Counted from the stretch's first letter, positions 8,103 to 14,577 are shown. The stretch is 16,135 bases of DNA from Pseudobdellovibrionaceae bacterium (GCA_026712605.1 JAPORL010000052.1:9190-25324), one strand, 5' to 3'. Made by a program: numbers and translations. Notes: generated by a model not told the origin, from the sequence alone.

Positions 8103-9914
8103 TTATAAAACATCAATTTCCTCAAGTTCTTCCAATTCATTTGATTCTTCATCTTCTGTTTCAATTGCCAATTCATCTGGGTCTTCAAAATCATCTCCTA
8201 TTTCCTCAAATTCAAAACCCTCATTGTCCTCAACGGCTTGTTCAATTTCTTCTTCCAAATTTTGATTTTCTAATTGATTAAACTCCAATTCTTTTCCTGT
8301 TATATCCTCTTCTAAATTTTCTAAATTTTGTCTTTCATCTTTTAACTCTTCATTTAATTGATCAATTTGTTTTTTTCGTTCAGATAAAGATTCATCTCCT
8401 TTGAAAACATCGACTTCATAATTCTCTTCAGTTTGTATATCTTTTTCATAATCTTCCAAACTTTCAACTCCACCCCTATCTTCTGATTCAATTTCAAAGT
8501 CGGCTCCTATTTCACCATCTCCTGCCCCTTCAAAATCCTCTTGTAAAACTTGATCCTCTTCTTGGTCAGGATCTTCCAACAGATCTTGTTGTGTGATTTC
8601 TTCAAAATCTTCTAAATTTTTATCTTGAGGCGCTTCAATAACTTCATCATCTTCTTCAAAATCTATCAATAAATCCTGACCTTCATCTATAATATCAACT
8701 TCTTCAATTCTTTCCATATCTACAGGTGATACTCTGCCCGAAAAAGCATCTCCTACATAAATATTATCTCGGGCCGATAAAATAACAGCTGTGGATTTAT
8801 TCCGTGAAACTTTAATAACTTTTAATTTACCTAAAATCGCTCCCTCATAATTATAAGGCCTTTTAAAAAAATCAGAAGGATTTTTGTTTGGAAGGATATA
8901 AAATGCAGATTCTTTATAAATTCCATCTTCTGAACCTTTATCTAAAAATACAATGGAACCTACAGTTAAAAAAAGACGGCTTTTATAAGGAGATCCAACA
9001 ATTGAACCCTCTCCTTTTGCAAGCTTTTTGTCAGAAAAATTATAAACATCAGGTTGACCTCTGAAAACTAAATCTTCTAGAACTATATTATCAATGGCTG
9101 ATACCACTCTAGCTTTATATAAAGACCCTGTCCCTTGAAGATAAGATACCACCTTTAAAATACCCTTTATTTGAATCTCATACTCATTAAATGGTTTTAT
9201 TAATCTGGATAAAAAGTTTCCCAATCTACCTCTATTTTTAAACACAGTAAAATAAGTTCCAATAGGAACATTATTAGTTAAACGAAGTACCACTTTATCT
9301 CCTGAAACACCCACAAACCGTCCATAACCATCTTTACTTAAAATGACTCCAGATTGAGTGGGAATATTATCACTTAAGTAAAAAGCAACAGGTTGAAAAG
9401 ACTCACTAACTCTCCTCCGTTCTAATTGTTTGAAATCTATTTCTTGTTTTAATGGAAAAAACAAAGGGATTTTAGGTAAAGAAGAAGGTATTTGTTCCTC
9501 TGATAAAGCCTTTTTAGCATAAGTATTTGGAGCTAATTTTAATCCTGGAAATTGATCCTGAATATCTACACTCAATTTAGATTTATTTATTTGAGATAGG
9601 CTAGTAGGATCAAATTTAATAGGATCGCCTTGATAGATAAGATTAGGGTTTTCCACCTTAGGGTTAATAACCCATAACTTTGACCAAAAAAGAGGATCTT
9701 GTAAAATAGTGGCGCTTAAATCCCAAAGATTATCCTTATATTTCAATATAAGTGGATTTTTTGTAAGATTTTGAACACGATTATTCCACTCAGAGTTTGA
9801 AATAGGATCCTTATAGTTTTTAAGATATATCTTATGAATCCACTTTTCATAATCTTCATCTTTCATAGAAAAGCTGGGAAAAGGTAATAATAAAAAAATA
9901 AAAAAATATTTCAT
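8103..9914 (-). CDS. Exported LysM-domain protein with very acidic C-terminal tail
   Basis: From the ATG at 9914 the product has 603 residues. Residues 1-16 are a signal peptide (MKYFFIFLLLPFPSFS). A TTG seven codons upstream (9935) would put polar residues before it and is less likely. Residues 57-101 resemble a LysM peptidoglycan-binding domain: DNLWDLSATILQDPLFWSKLW, then NPKVENPNLIYQGDPI. This is the variant in which LWDIS...LGDPYLWPKIW and IYPGD are typical. The middle (about 160-395) is beta-rich with no domain I can name. It contains GSIVFLDKGSEDGI and similar Gly-Ser strands. The last 204 residues hold 87 Asp or Glu by hand count and only about 11 Lys or Arg, with a coiled-coil-like stretch near 505-560. 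It is first in the block, ahead of the AmgK-like kinase. The function is probably cell-wall associated but not otherwise known. Confidence 0.75.
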   Translation of the reverse strand: MKYFFIFLLLPFPSFSMKDEDYEKWIHKIYLKNYKDPISNSEWNNRVQNLTKNPLILKYKDNLWDLSATILQDPLFWSKLWVINPKVENPNLIYQGDPIKFDPTSLSQINKSKLSVDIQDQFPGLKLAPNTYAKKALSEEQIPSSLPKIPLFFPLKQEIDFKQLERRRVSESFQPVAFYLSDNIPTQSGVILSKDGYGRFVGVSGDKVVLRLTNNVPIGTYFTVFKNRGRLGNFLSRLIKPFNEYEIQIKGILKVVSYLQGTGSLYKARVVSAIDNIVLEDLVFRGQPDVYNFSDKKLAKGEGSIVGSPYKSRLFLTVGSIVFLDKGSEDGIYKESAFYILPNKNPSDFFKRPYNYEGAILGKLKVIKVSRNKSTAVILSARDNIYVGDAFSGRVSPVDMERIEEVDIIDEGQDLLIDFEEDDEVIEAPQDKNLEDFEEITQQDLLEDPDQEEDQVLQEDFEGAGDGEIGADFEIESEDRGGVESLEDYEKDIQTEENYEVDVFKGDESLSERKKQIDQLNEELKDERQNLENLEEDITGKELEFNQLENQNLEEEIEQAVEDNEGFEFEEIGDDFEDPDELAIETEDEESNELEELEEIDVL

Positions 9915-9938
9915 GTTCAAAGAGGCTTTTCTCAATTT

Positions 9939-9967
9939 ATTTTCTAGTCTATAAGCTTAATAGTCAA
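9939..9967 (-). promoter_or_regulatory. Possible promoter for LysM-amgK-like genes
   Basis: On the minus strand TTGACT (9962-9967) and GAAAAT (9939-9944) are 17 nt apart. The -35 box matches consensus at 5 of 6 positions and the -10 box at 4 of 6. Transcription would begin about 18 nt before the ATG at 9914, which also argues against the TTG at 9935 as the start codon. Confidence 0.4.
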
Positions 9968-9977
9968 AATTAAGACT

Positions 9978-10035
9978 CTGGAAACAGACGAAAGTCTAAT
10001 GCAAGTTTAAGCAGGTGGAAATTTTTTTGCCACTG
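9978..10035 (+). other. Possible structured leader of the ComEC-like gene
   Basis: Upstream of the ATG at 10047, two small plus-strand hairpins can form. AGAC-GAAA-GTCT (9986-9997) has a GNRA tetraloop and competes with CTG-GAAA-CAG (9978-9987). A second hairpin pairs CA+GTGG (10012-10018, one bulged G) with CCACTG (10030-10035) around a T-rich loop and ends 11 nt before the start codon. The T-run is in the loop, so this is not a terminator. I cannot match it to a named riboswitch class. Confidence 0.3.
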
Positions 10036-10046
10036 ATTTATTGAAG

Positions 10047-10940
10047 ATGTTTATCTGTTTTTTTCTCATTCTACTATTTTTAGATTTATCTTCTATTTCA
10101 AATAGAATGCATAAAATATGTCTAAAAAGACTTAATTTTAAAACTGAATTTTCTGATATATATAAAGCCCTTGTTTGCGGAAAAAGACTGCCATCTGGAG
10201 ATATTAAACAGCTTTTTGTAAAAGGAGGCTTGATTCATCTTACTGTAGTTTCAGGAGCGCATCTTTTATTTTTAGAAAAGCTTTGGCTAAAAATTCCTTT
10301 TTCTCATTCTTTGAAATATAAAAGCTTATCTCTATTTTTGATCTTATATAGCCTAACAAGCCAGCTTAAACCTCCTGTTTTGAGGGCTCTAATTTCTTTT
10401 TTTTTCTTTCAAATCTCTGAAAAGAAAAAACTTTTTTGGAGTAAAGCTGGAATTACTTTACTGAGTGGCTTAGCTTGTTTAGCTTACAATCCCAGTTGGA
10501 TAAATTCAAACTCTCTACAATTAAGTGTTTTAGCTAGTTTAATTTTCTCATACTCTAAAAAATCCCTTAAAAAAAATCTATTAATTTACCTTTTTCTTTT
10601 ACCTATTTTAAATCGTTGGCAAAATTTACATCCTTTAACAGTCTTAGTAAATTGGATTTCAGCTCCCATAATAAGCGGTCTGCTTTTTCCTTTGTCTTTC
10701 CTAAGCCCTTTTTTGCCTTTCTTTTATAAAGTGAGTGATTTTTTATGGTCTATTTTTCTTAAAATTTTAGGTGTGGTTAATTTTTTTCCCTCCAATCTAT
10801 CTCTTATAAAATATAAGCTCCCAGAAGATTGGACATGGTTTTACATTTTGTTGATCTTTTTTTTATTATCTTTATTTAAAAAACTAAGCTACAGATACCT
10901 AAGCTATGAAAAAAAATTAGTTTTAAAAGCCTATAAGTGA
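10047..10940 (+). CDS. Small ComEC/Rec2-like competence membrane protein
   Basis: The 297-residue, very hydrophobic protein matches only the central Competence domain of ComEC, the channel that passes single-stranded DNA across the inner membrane in transformation. ALVCGKRLPSGDIKQLFVKGGLIHLTVVSGAHLLFL (41-76) corresponds to the GxxxxLxxxxxxxFxxxGLxHLLAVSGLHV signature. KPPVLRALI (108-116) matches the PSVLRA helix. NPSWINSNSLQLSVLASLIF (148-167) matches NPxxxxxxSFQLSFLAxLG. LVNWISAPIISGLLFPLSFL (200-219) matches the following helix. The N-terminal soluble domain and the C-terminal metallo-beta-lactamase-like domain are absent. There is no frameshift scar, and the next 406 nt do not code for them. 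The ATG at 10047 is preferred to a TTG two codons earlier; only a GAAG abuts it. Neighbours are unrelated to competence. A real transport role is uncertain. Confidence 0.7.
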   Translation: MFICFFLILLFLDLSSISNRMHKICLKRLNFKTEFSDIYKALVCGKRLPSGDIKQLFVKGGLIHLTVVSGAHLLFLEKLWLKIPFSHSLKYKSLSLFLILYSLTSQLKPPVLRALISFFFFQISEKKKLFWSKAGITLLSGLACLAYNPSWINSNSLQLSVLASLIFSYSKKSLKKNLLIYLFLLPILNRWQNLHPLTVLVNWISAPIISGLLFPLSFLSPFLPFFYKVSDFLWSIFLKILGVVNFFPSNLSLIKYKLPEDWTWFYILLIFFLLSLFKKLSYRYLSYEKKLVLKAYK

Positions 10941-11006
10941 TTCCGTGAAATTTTAAGACTCAATTTATTCCTATTTAAGTCTATTGATTAAAAGCTTGTA
11001 AGATAT

Positions 11007-11032
11007 AAAATTTAAAACGAGTTCGGATTTGA
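11007..11032 (+). repeat. Diverged direct repeat, copy 1
   Basis: This 26-nt unit starts AAAATTTAAAAC and ends ATTTGA. It matches copy 2 at 22 of 26 positions, with all four differences being transitions (C/T, C/T, G/A, G/A). It leads directly into the GACAACA...TGTTGTC hairpin. Confidence 0.6.
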
Positions 11033-11091
11033 CAACACAGCGACTGAAAGTCACTTGTTGTCCAACCGTATACCTGAATTTTTAAATCTGA
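11023..11091 (+). other. Candidate structured RNA element
   Basis: An outer stem pairs TCGGATTT (11023-11030) with AAATCTGA (11084-11091), 8 bp with one G-U. Immediately inside it GACAACA (11031-11037) pairs perfectly with TGTTGTC (11056-11062). That stem is topped by GACT-GAA-AGTC (11042-11052) after a bulge and a C-A mismatch. The remaining strand (11063-11083) includes the palindrome GTATAC. The nested pairing and higher GC than the flanks suggest a folded RNA or a DNA-binding site. No family was recognised and the strand of action is unproven. Confidence 0.35.
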
Positions 11092-11110
11092 TATTTACAA
11101 AGTTTTATAC

Positions 11111-11136
11111 AAAATTTAAAATGAGTTTAAATTTGA
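11111..11136 (+). repeat. Diverged direct repeat, copy 2
   Basis: This is the second copy of the 26-nt unit, starting 104 nt after copy 1. It is followed by a different, shorter hairpin, GTGG-CCGA-CCAC at 11142-11153. Where copy 1 has C or G at the four variable sites, this copy has T or A. Confidence 0.6.
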
Positions 11137-11346
11137 ACTAAGTGGCCGACCACAAATCGCCTTTTTGCAAAAGCCTATCTAAAGTTTTGAAGATTTTTTA
11201 TTATCTTTAGTCATATTAACAACTTTGGAAAGTTATATATTATTCCCAATAAGATATTAAAAGCTATTTGACATGCCTTGTTAAAAATTACTTTTTAAAG
11301 ACAAAAATAAGCAAAAGTGATAGCTTAAAAATAAATAGGAGTAGCA

Positions 11347-11697
11347 ATGGAATACATTATATTTATGATCACAATACAAAGTCCTTTTTTATATTTGATC
11401 TGGCGACTTTTTCAAAAAAACAGTCTACAAATTAGGGAAGAGTTAAAAAACTTAAGAAAACAAAATGAACATATTGTTAATTTTATGGACACATTAAAAC
11501 TATCATTTGAAAAAATGTCAGAAGATATTTACGGAAATGGAAAAGTCAATTCTCGTATTTTTCAAATAGAAACCAGTCTTAAAAACATGCAAAAGCAATT
11601 TAAAAATATGGAGCTTTACACTGGAGTAAATACAAGTGAAAGTTCTTTAGAAAATTTACAATCTTCTAGTTATTTAAAAGAGAAAGATTTTAGATAA
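11347..11697 (+). CDS. Small membrane-anchored coiled-coil protein, unknown function
   Basis: The 116-residue product is not recognised. Residues 1-21 (MEYIIFMITIQSPFLYLIWRL) form one hydrophobic segment, likely a single membrane anchor. Residues about 25-92 are charged, helical and heptad-like (REELKNLRKQNEHIVNFM, then IETSLKNMQKQFKNMEL), consistent with a coiled coil. The last 24 residues are Ser/Glu-rich and probably disordered. A textbook AGGAG (11337-11341) sits 5 nt before the ATG, which strongly supports a translated gene. A TTGACA at 11268-11273 lies upstream but lacks a clear -10 partner. The gene stands alone between the structured intergenic region and the aminotransferase operon, which converges on it. 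It could be a scaffold or envelope protein, but nothing in the sequence decides this. Confidence 0.65.
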   Translation: MEYIIFMITIQSPFLYLIWRLFQKNSLQIREELKNLRKQNEHIVNFMDTLKLSFEKMSEDIYGNGKVNSRIFQIETSLKNMQKQFKNMELYTGVNTSESSLENLQSSSYLKEKDFR

Positions 11698-11720
11698 TTT
11701 CCAAAATAATTTAAAAACTC

Positions 11721-11744
11721 AAAAAAACTTTAACTAAAAAGTTT
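11721..11744 (-). terminator. Intrinsic-type terminator of the rsmD-coaD-aminotransferase operon
   Basis: Read on the minus strand, AAACTTT-TTAGTT-AAAGTTT (11744 to 11725) forms a 7-bp stem whose 3' arm runs into seven consecutive T residues. It begins 25 nt after the aminotransferase stop. The stem is AT-rich and so weak by E. coli standards, but its position and T-run fit. On the plus strand no T-run follows, so it would not stop the small gene reading toward it. Confidence 0.6.
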
Positions 11745-11769
11745 AAAGGCTTAAGAAAATTACAATCCA

Positions 11770-12963
11770 TTAAATTTCTGAGAAAAACTCTTGTAAACGA
11801 ACAGCCGCTTTCTTTATAGCATCTTCTTCTGCAACATAGCTCAACCTAATATAACCGGGCATACCAAATTCTTCACCGCAAATACAAAGAAGTTTTTTAT
11901 CTTTTAACAATTCTTCCATTATATCTTTTGAACTGTGTAAAATCCGACCTTTATATTTTTTTCCTATAAAAGCTTTAACTCCCAGCCAAAGATAAAAAGC
12001 TCCTTCAGAAGGAAAAAGCTTTAAGCTAGAAACCCTGTCTAACTTTTCTAGTAAAATATTTCTAGATTTTATCAATTTTTGAATAATTTCTTTAATATCT
12101 TCCTCGCACTCTTCAAAAGACTGCTCAAAAGCCCTTTGAACAATAGAATTAGCGCAACTCACTGTTTGGCTTTGAAAGCTAGAAAAAACTTTTACCAATT
12201 CTTTAGGTCCGAAAAGCCATCCCAAACGCCATCCTGTCATGAGATAATTTTTAGAAGCTCCACTAACCGCTAAAATTCTATCCCTTAAATCAGGCTGAAC
12301 ATTTAACAAATGAGGCGCATATTTCCCCTCAAAAACTAAGCGATCATAAATAGAATCTACTACTGTTATTACATGGGGATATCTTTTTAAAATCTCTCCT
12401 AAAGCTTTTAGCTCTTTTTGAGTATAAATAACACTAGTTGGATTATTAGGACTGTTTAACAAAAAAACTTTTGTATTATGATTTATATTTTTTTCTAACT
12501 CTTCTGGAGTGATTTTAAAGGACTGTTCGGCTTGAGTGGGAACAACTTTAAGGCTTGCGCCAGAAAAATTAATAAGGGGAGGATAACTCATCCAATAAGG
12601 CGCTGGCAATAAAACTTCATCACCTTTATCACATAAACTTTGAAACAAAACATATAAAACATATTTGCAACCATTAGAAATAAAAACATTTTCACAATCA
12701 AAAGGAATAGAAAACTGCTGGCTGGCTTGCTGAGCCAATTTTTTTCTTAATGCCTTTTGTCCCGCAGAGGGAGAGTATTTAGTATAACCCTCCTCAATCG
12801 CTTTTTGCCCTGCTCGTCTAATGGGGAGATAAGTCTTCCATTGAAGTTCACCTATAGCTAAACTAACTACATCTTCTCCCTGTTCTTTCATTTGATTAGC
12901 GATATTTAAAAGCTCAAAACCAACTGAAGGTTTTAAATCAGCCACACGATGAGATAATTTCAT
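11770..12963 (-). CDS. PLP-dependent class I/II aminotransferase (AspB type)
   Basis: The 397-residue fold-type I enzyme has the aspartate-aminotransferase I-gamma pattern. Motifs are LAIGEL (35-40), YSPSAGQKALR (63-73), ISNGCK (95-100), PYWMSY (122-127), NSPNNPTS (170-177, PLP asparagine), VDSIYDRL (202-209, with D203 contacting the pyridine nitrogen), SGASKNYLMTGWRLGW (234-249, Schiff-base K238) and GYIRLSY (370-376, substrate-carboxylate R373). The likely reaction is amino-group transfer between aspartate (or a related amino acid) and 2-oxoglutarate, but this family includes enzymes with other substrates. Two family positions differ: GELQ where GEPDF is usual, and DSIY where DEIY is usual. 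The start is preceded by AAGGAG at 7 nt and overlaps the coaD stop by 4 nt. It is the last gene of the rsmD-coaD-aminotransferase operon. Confidence 0.9.
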   Translation of the reverse strand: MKLSHRVADLKPSVGFELLNIANQMKEQGEDVVSLAIGELQWKTYLPIRRAGQKAIEEGYTKYSPSAGQKALRKKLAQQASQQFSIPFDCENVFISNGCKYVLYVLFQSLCDKGDEVLLPAPYWMSYPPLINFSGASLKVVPTQAEQSFKITPEELEKNINHNTKVFLLNSPNNPTSVIYTQKELKALGEILKRYPHVITVVDSIYDRLVFEGKYAPHLLNVQPDLRDRILAVSGASKNYLMTGWRLGWLFGPKELVKVFSSFQSQTVSCANSIVQRAFEQSFEECEEDIKEIIQKLIKSRNILLEKLDRVSSLKLFPSEGAFYLWLGVKAFIGKKYKGRILHSSKDIMEELLKDKKLLCICGEEFGMPGYIRLSYVAEEDAIKKAAVRLQEFFSEI

Positions 12964-13466
12964 GATTTTACTCCTTCTTTTATTTGTTTGTTAATTTTAT
13001 TTGCTACATAGTCTGGAACTAAACCCTCTAAACTCCCTTTATGAAAAGCAATCTCTTTGATCCATTTTGAGCTAACCATTTCTTTTTCCATCCCTGAAAA
13101 TAAAAAAAGAGTTTCCATTTCTGGAAAAATTTTTTTATTATTTATAGCCAAATCCCTTTCATAGGGAAAATCTGTAACAGATCGAATCCCTCTTAAAACC
13201 ACAGAAATGTTATTCTTCTTTAAGTAAGATGTTGTTAAACCTTCATATTTATCTACTCTAACATTAGATAAATGTTTCAATGTGGCCTTTGCCATTTCTT
13301 CCCTTTCTTTCAAAGAAAACCAATACTTCTTATGTATAGAAGAGGCTACCAACAAAGTAACTTTTTTGAAAATGTGACTAAAGCGCTCAACTATATCAAT
13401 ATGACCACAAGTTATAGGGTCAAAACTGCCAGGATAAAGAGCATGCAAAAAATCTTGCTTTTTCAT
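12960..13466 (-). CDS. coaD: Phosphopantetheine adenylyltransferase
   Basis: The 168-residue protein is the hexameric bacterial PPAT that joins ATP and 4'-phosphopantetheine to dephospho-CoA, the penultimate step of coenzyme A synthesis. ALYPGSFDPITCGHIDIVER (9-28) is the nucleotidyltransferase signature with its T/HxGH motif (TCGH, 19-22). VVLRGIRSVTDFPYERDLAINNK (89-111) is the substrate-binding stretch. MVSSKWIKEIA (130-140) replaces the usual ISSSxVREIA, and GLVPDYVANKI matches the standard C-terminus. The length is normal for the family. An AAGGGA about 8 nt upstream supports the ATG. The start lies 3 nt after the rsmD stop and the stop overlaps the aminotransferase start. The rsmD-coaD pairing is common in bacteria. 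Confidence 0.96.
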   Translation of the reverse strand: MKKQDFLHALYPGSFDPITCGHIDIVERFSHIFKKVTLLVASSIHKKYWFSLKEREEMAKATLKHLSNVRVDKYEGLTTSYLKKNNISVVLRGIRSVTDFPYERDLAINNKKIFPEMETLFLFSGMEKEMVSSKWIKEIAFHKGSLEGLVPDYVANKINKQIKEGVKS

Positions 13467-13469
13467 ATT

Positions 13470-14054
13470 TTAATCCCTTTTATAAAACCAAGCTTTTTTA
13501 TCATCAAAATCTTTTTTAGAAAAGAGGTAAAAAGGAGAATAATTGTTTTTTAAAACTTCTTTTTTTCCCGTCTCTATAACTATCACTGTCTCATCATGAG
13601 TCAAGTAACTGTTTGATAACAATCTCATAATAAAATCACCGGCTTTAAGAGAAAAGGGAGGATCGGCTAAAACCAAATCAAAAATTAAAGGCTCTAAGCT
13701 TTTTTTATCTAATAGAGTCCTTTTTTGATACTGCTGTAAAAAAGAAAAAACATTTTTTTTATGTATCCAAAGTTTCTTTTCTTTTAACAGGATTGTTATA
13801 TTTTTCTGAATAATTTTTACACAAGAAAAATGATTTTCTACAGCATGAGCTATTCCTGCGCCACGAGATAAAGCCTCTAAAGCTAAACTTCCTGTTCCTG
13901 AAAACAAATCTAAAACTTTACAATCTTCAAATAAATAAGGTTTCAACACATTAAAAACTGTTTCTTTTACTCGATCAGTCATAGGACGAATAGGAATCTT
14001 AGTTTTCCAAGAGCTAAGTTTTCTTCCTTTCCACTTACCTGCAATAATTCTCAT
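13470..14054 (-). CDS. rsmD: 16S rRNA (guanine966-N2)-methyltransferase
   Basis: The 194-residue SAM-dependent enzyme is expected to methylate G966 of 16S rRNA on the 30S subunit. MRIIAGKWKGRKL (1-13) and RPMTDRVKETVFNVL (23-37) are the RsmD N-terminal signature. VLDLFSGTGSLALEALSRGA (47-66) binds SAM. The catalytic NPPY-type motif is LADPPF (129-134), the DPPF variant normal for RsmD. The length fits the family. An AAAGG lies just upstream of the ATG. It is first in a three-gene operon with coaD and the aminotransferase, behind a plausible promoter at 14083-14111. Confidence 0.95.
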   Translation of the reverse strand: MRIIAGKWKGRKLSSWKTKIPIRPMTDRVKETVFNVLKPYLFEDCKVLDLFSGTGSLALEALSRGAGIAHAVENHFSCVKIIQKNITILLKEKKLWIHKKNVFSFLQQYQKRTLLDKKSLEPLIFDLVLADPPFSLKAGDFIMRLLSNSYLTHDETVIVIETGKKEVLKNNYSPFYLFSKKDFDDKKAWFYKRD

Positions 14055-14082
14055 CTTACCTTTTTAATTTTTAAGAAAATCT

Positions 14083-14111
14083 ATAATAATCTTACTTGAT
14101 TTTTTTGTCTA
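14083..14111 (-). promoter_or_regulatory. Promoter for the rsmD-coaD-aminotransferase operon
   Basis: On the minus strand TAGACA (14106-14111) and TATTAT (14083-14088) are separated by exactly 17 nt. Each matches sigma-70 consensus at 5 of 6 positions. Transcription would begin roughly 20 nt before the rsmD ATG, leaving room for its AAAGG ribosome-binding site. Confidence 0.55.
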
Positions 14112-14142
14112 TTTTATTTTCTACAATTAAAGATTTTTTTAA

Positions 14143-14169
14143 AAGCTTTTATCAATTATATAAAAGCTT
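14143..14169 (-). terminator. Stem-loop after the response-regulator gene, weak terminator candidate
   Basis: AAGCTTTTAT (14143-14152) pairs perfectly with ATAAAAGCTT (14160-14169) around a 7-nt loop. On the minus strand it lies about 36 nt after the response-regulator stop. Only a short T-run follows before an A-tract, so termination may be inefficient. The sequence also shares the AAAAGCTTTTAT core with the palindrome at 7117-7132. Confidence 0.4.
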
Positions 14170-14205
14170 AAATATTGTATAAACCTTTAATAACAAGAAA
14201 AGTAT

Positions 14206-14577
14206 TTAGGTTTTAGTGTTTAACATCAATTTTTCTGCTTTTTGAATAATTTTAAAAATATCCTCAAAAGGTTTTTTTATAAATAAATCGGCACCAGCTG
14301 TTTTTATTTCTTCTTCATTAAGTTTGTCATGAGCAGAAATTAAGACTGTTTTAGTAGAAGCTTTTGGAATCTTTTTCAGCAAATCCAAACCACTCATACC
14401 TGACATAAGAATATCTATAAAAGCCAAATCTGGCTTAAATGAAGACCAAATATCTAAAGCCTCCTCAGCGCTAAAAGCTATTTTTGTAATATGCCCTAAA
14501 CTTTCACCTGCCAATTTAAGAGAATGCGCAATTAAAGGCTCATCATCTACAATTAAAATTTTAAAGGCTTTTTTCAT
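14206..14577 (-). CDS. Single-domain (receiver-only) response regulator
   Basis: From the ATG at 14577 the product has 123 residues and is a receiver domain only. The acidic pocket is D11-D12 (VDDE), the phospho-acceptor is D55 in AFIDILMSGMSG, the switch serine is S81 in LISAHD and the lysine is K102 in FIKKPF. All catalytic positions are present, so it should be phosphorylated. There is no DNA-binding or enzymatic output domain, so it probably acts by protein contact, like CheY or Spo0F, or passes phosphate on in a relay. I choose the ATG because it overlaps the kinase stop as ATGA. A TTG two codons upstream would also be open. Co-translation with the kinase makes that kinase its likely phosphate donor. 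Confidence 0.9.
   Translation of the reverse strand: MKKAFKILIVDDEPLIAHSLKLAGESLGHITKIAFSAEEALDIWSSFKPDLAFIDILMSGMSGLDLLKKIPKASTKTVLISAHDKLNEEEIKTAGADLFIKKPFEDIFKIIQKAEKLMLNTKT

Larger units (their letters stand above)
10941..11346. other. 406-nt non-coding stretch with repeats and hairpins
   Basis: No convincing coding frame is seen on either strand. The stretch holds a diverged 26-nt direct repeat (11007-11032 and 11111-11136), a foldable region (11023-11091), and a GTGG-CCGA-CCAC hairpin (11142-11153) followed by CTTTT-TGC-AAAAG (11162-11174). It also contains a perfect TTGACA (11268-11273) without a good -10 box at normal spacing. It is by far the longest gap in an otherwise tightly packed window, which suggests it carries one or more RNAs or control sites. 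Confidence 0.5.

Noticed and set aside
8048..8281. Plus-strand open frame opposite the acidic tail and kinase start
   Set aside because: It is a shadow of the acidic-tail codons. It is rich in Leu, Pro and Gln, as expected from the antisense of Glu/Asp-rich coding, has no ribosome-binding site and spans two real genes.
9912..9935. TTG start at 9935 for the LysM protein
   Set aside because: It adds seven polar residues before a normal signal peptide, and the likely promoter would start transcription at about 9932, inside that extension.
11031..11070. Integron attC site or retron RNA at the intergenic hairpin
   Set aside because: No attC R-box core pair is present, and there is no integrase or reverse transcriptase in the window.
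11296..11323. FliA (sigma-28)-like promoter before the small coiled-coil gene
   Set aside because: TAAA and a GATA-containing box are present, but the spacing is off by one and most of the second box does not match.
10047..11346. Frameshifted full-length comEC
   Set aside because: Sequence after the stop shows no metallo-beta-lactamase-like coding in any frame, and the upstream gap is too short and non-coding for the N-terminal domain.
13272..13553. Plus-strand 93-codon open frame opposite coaD and rsmD
   Set aside because: It lies entirely across two strongly conserved minus-strand genes and has no recognisable motif.
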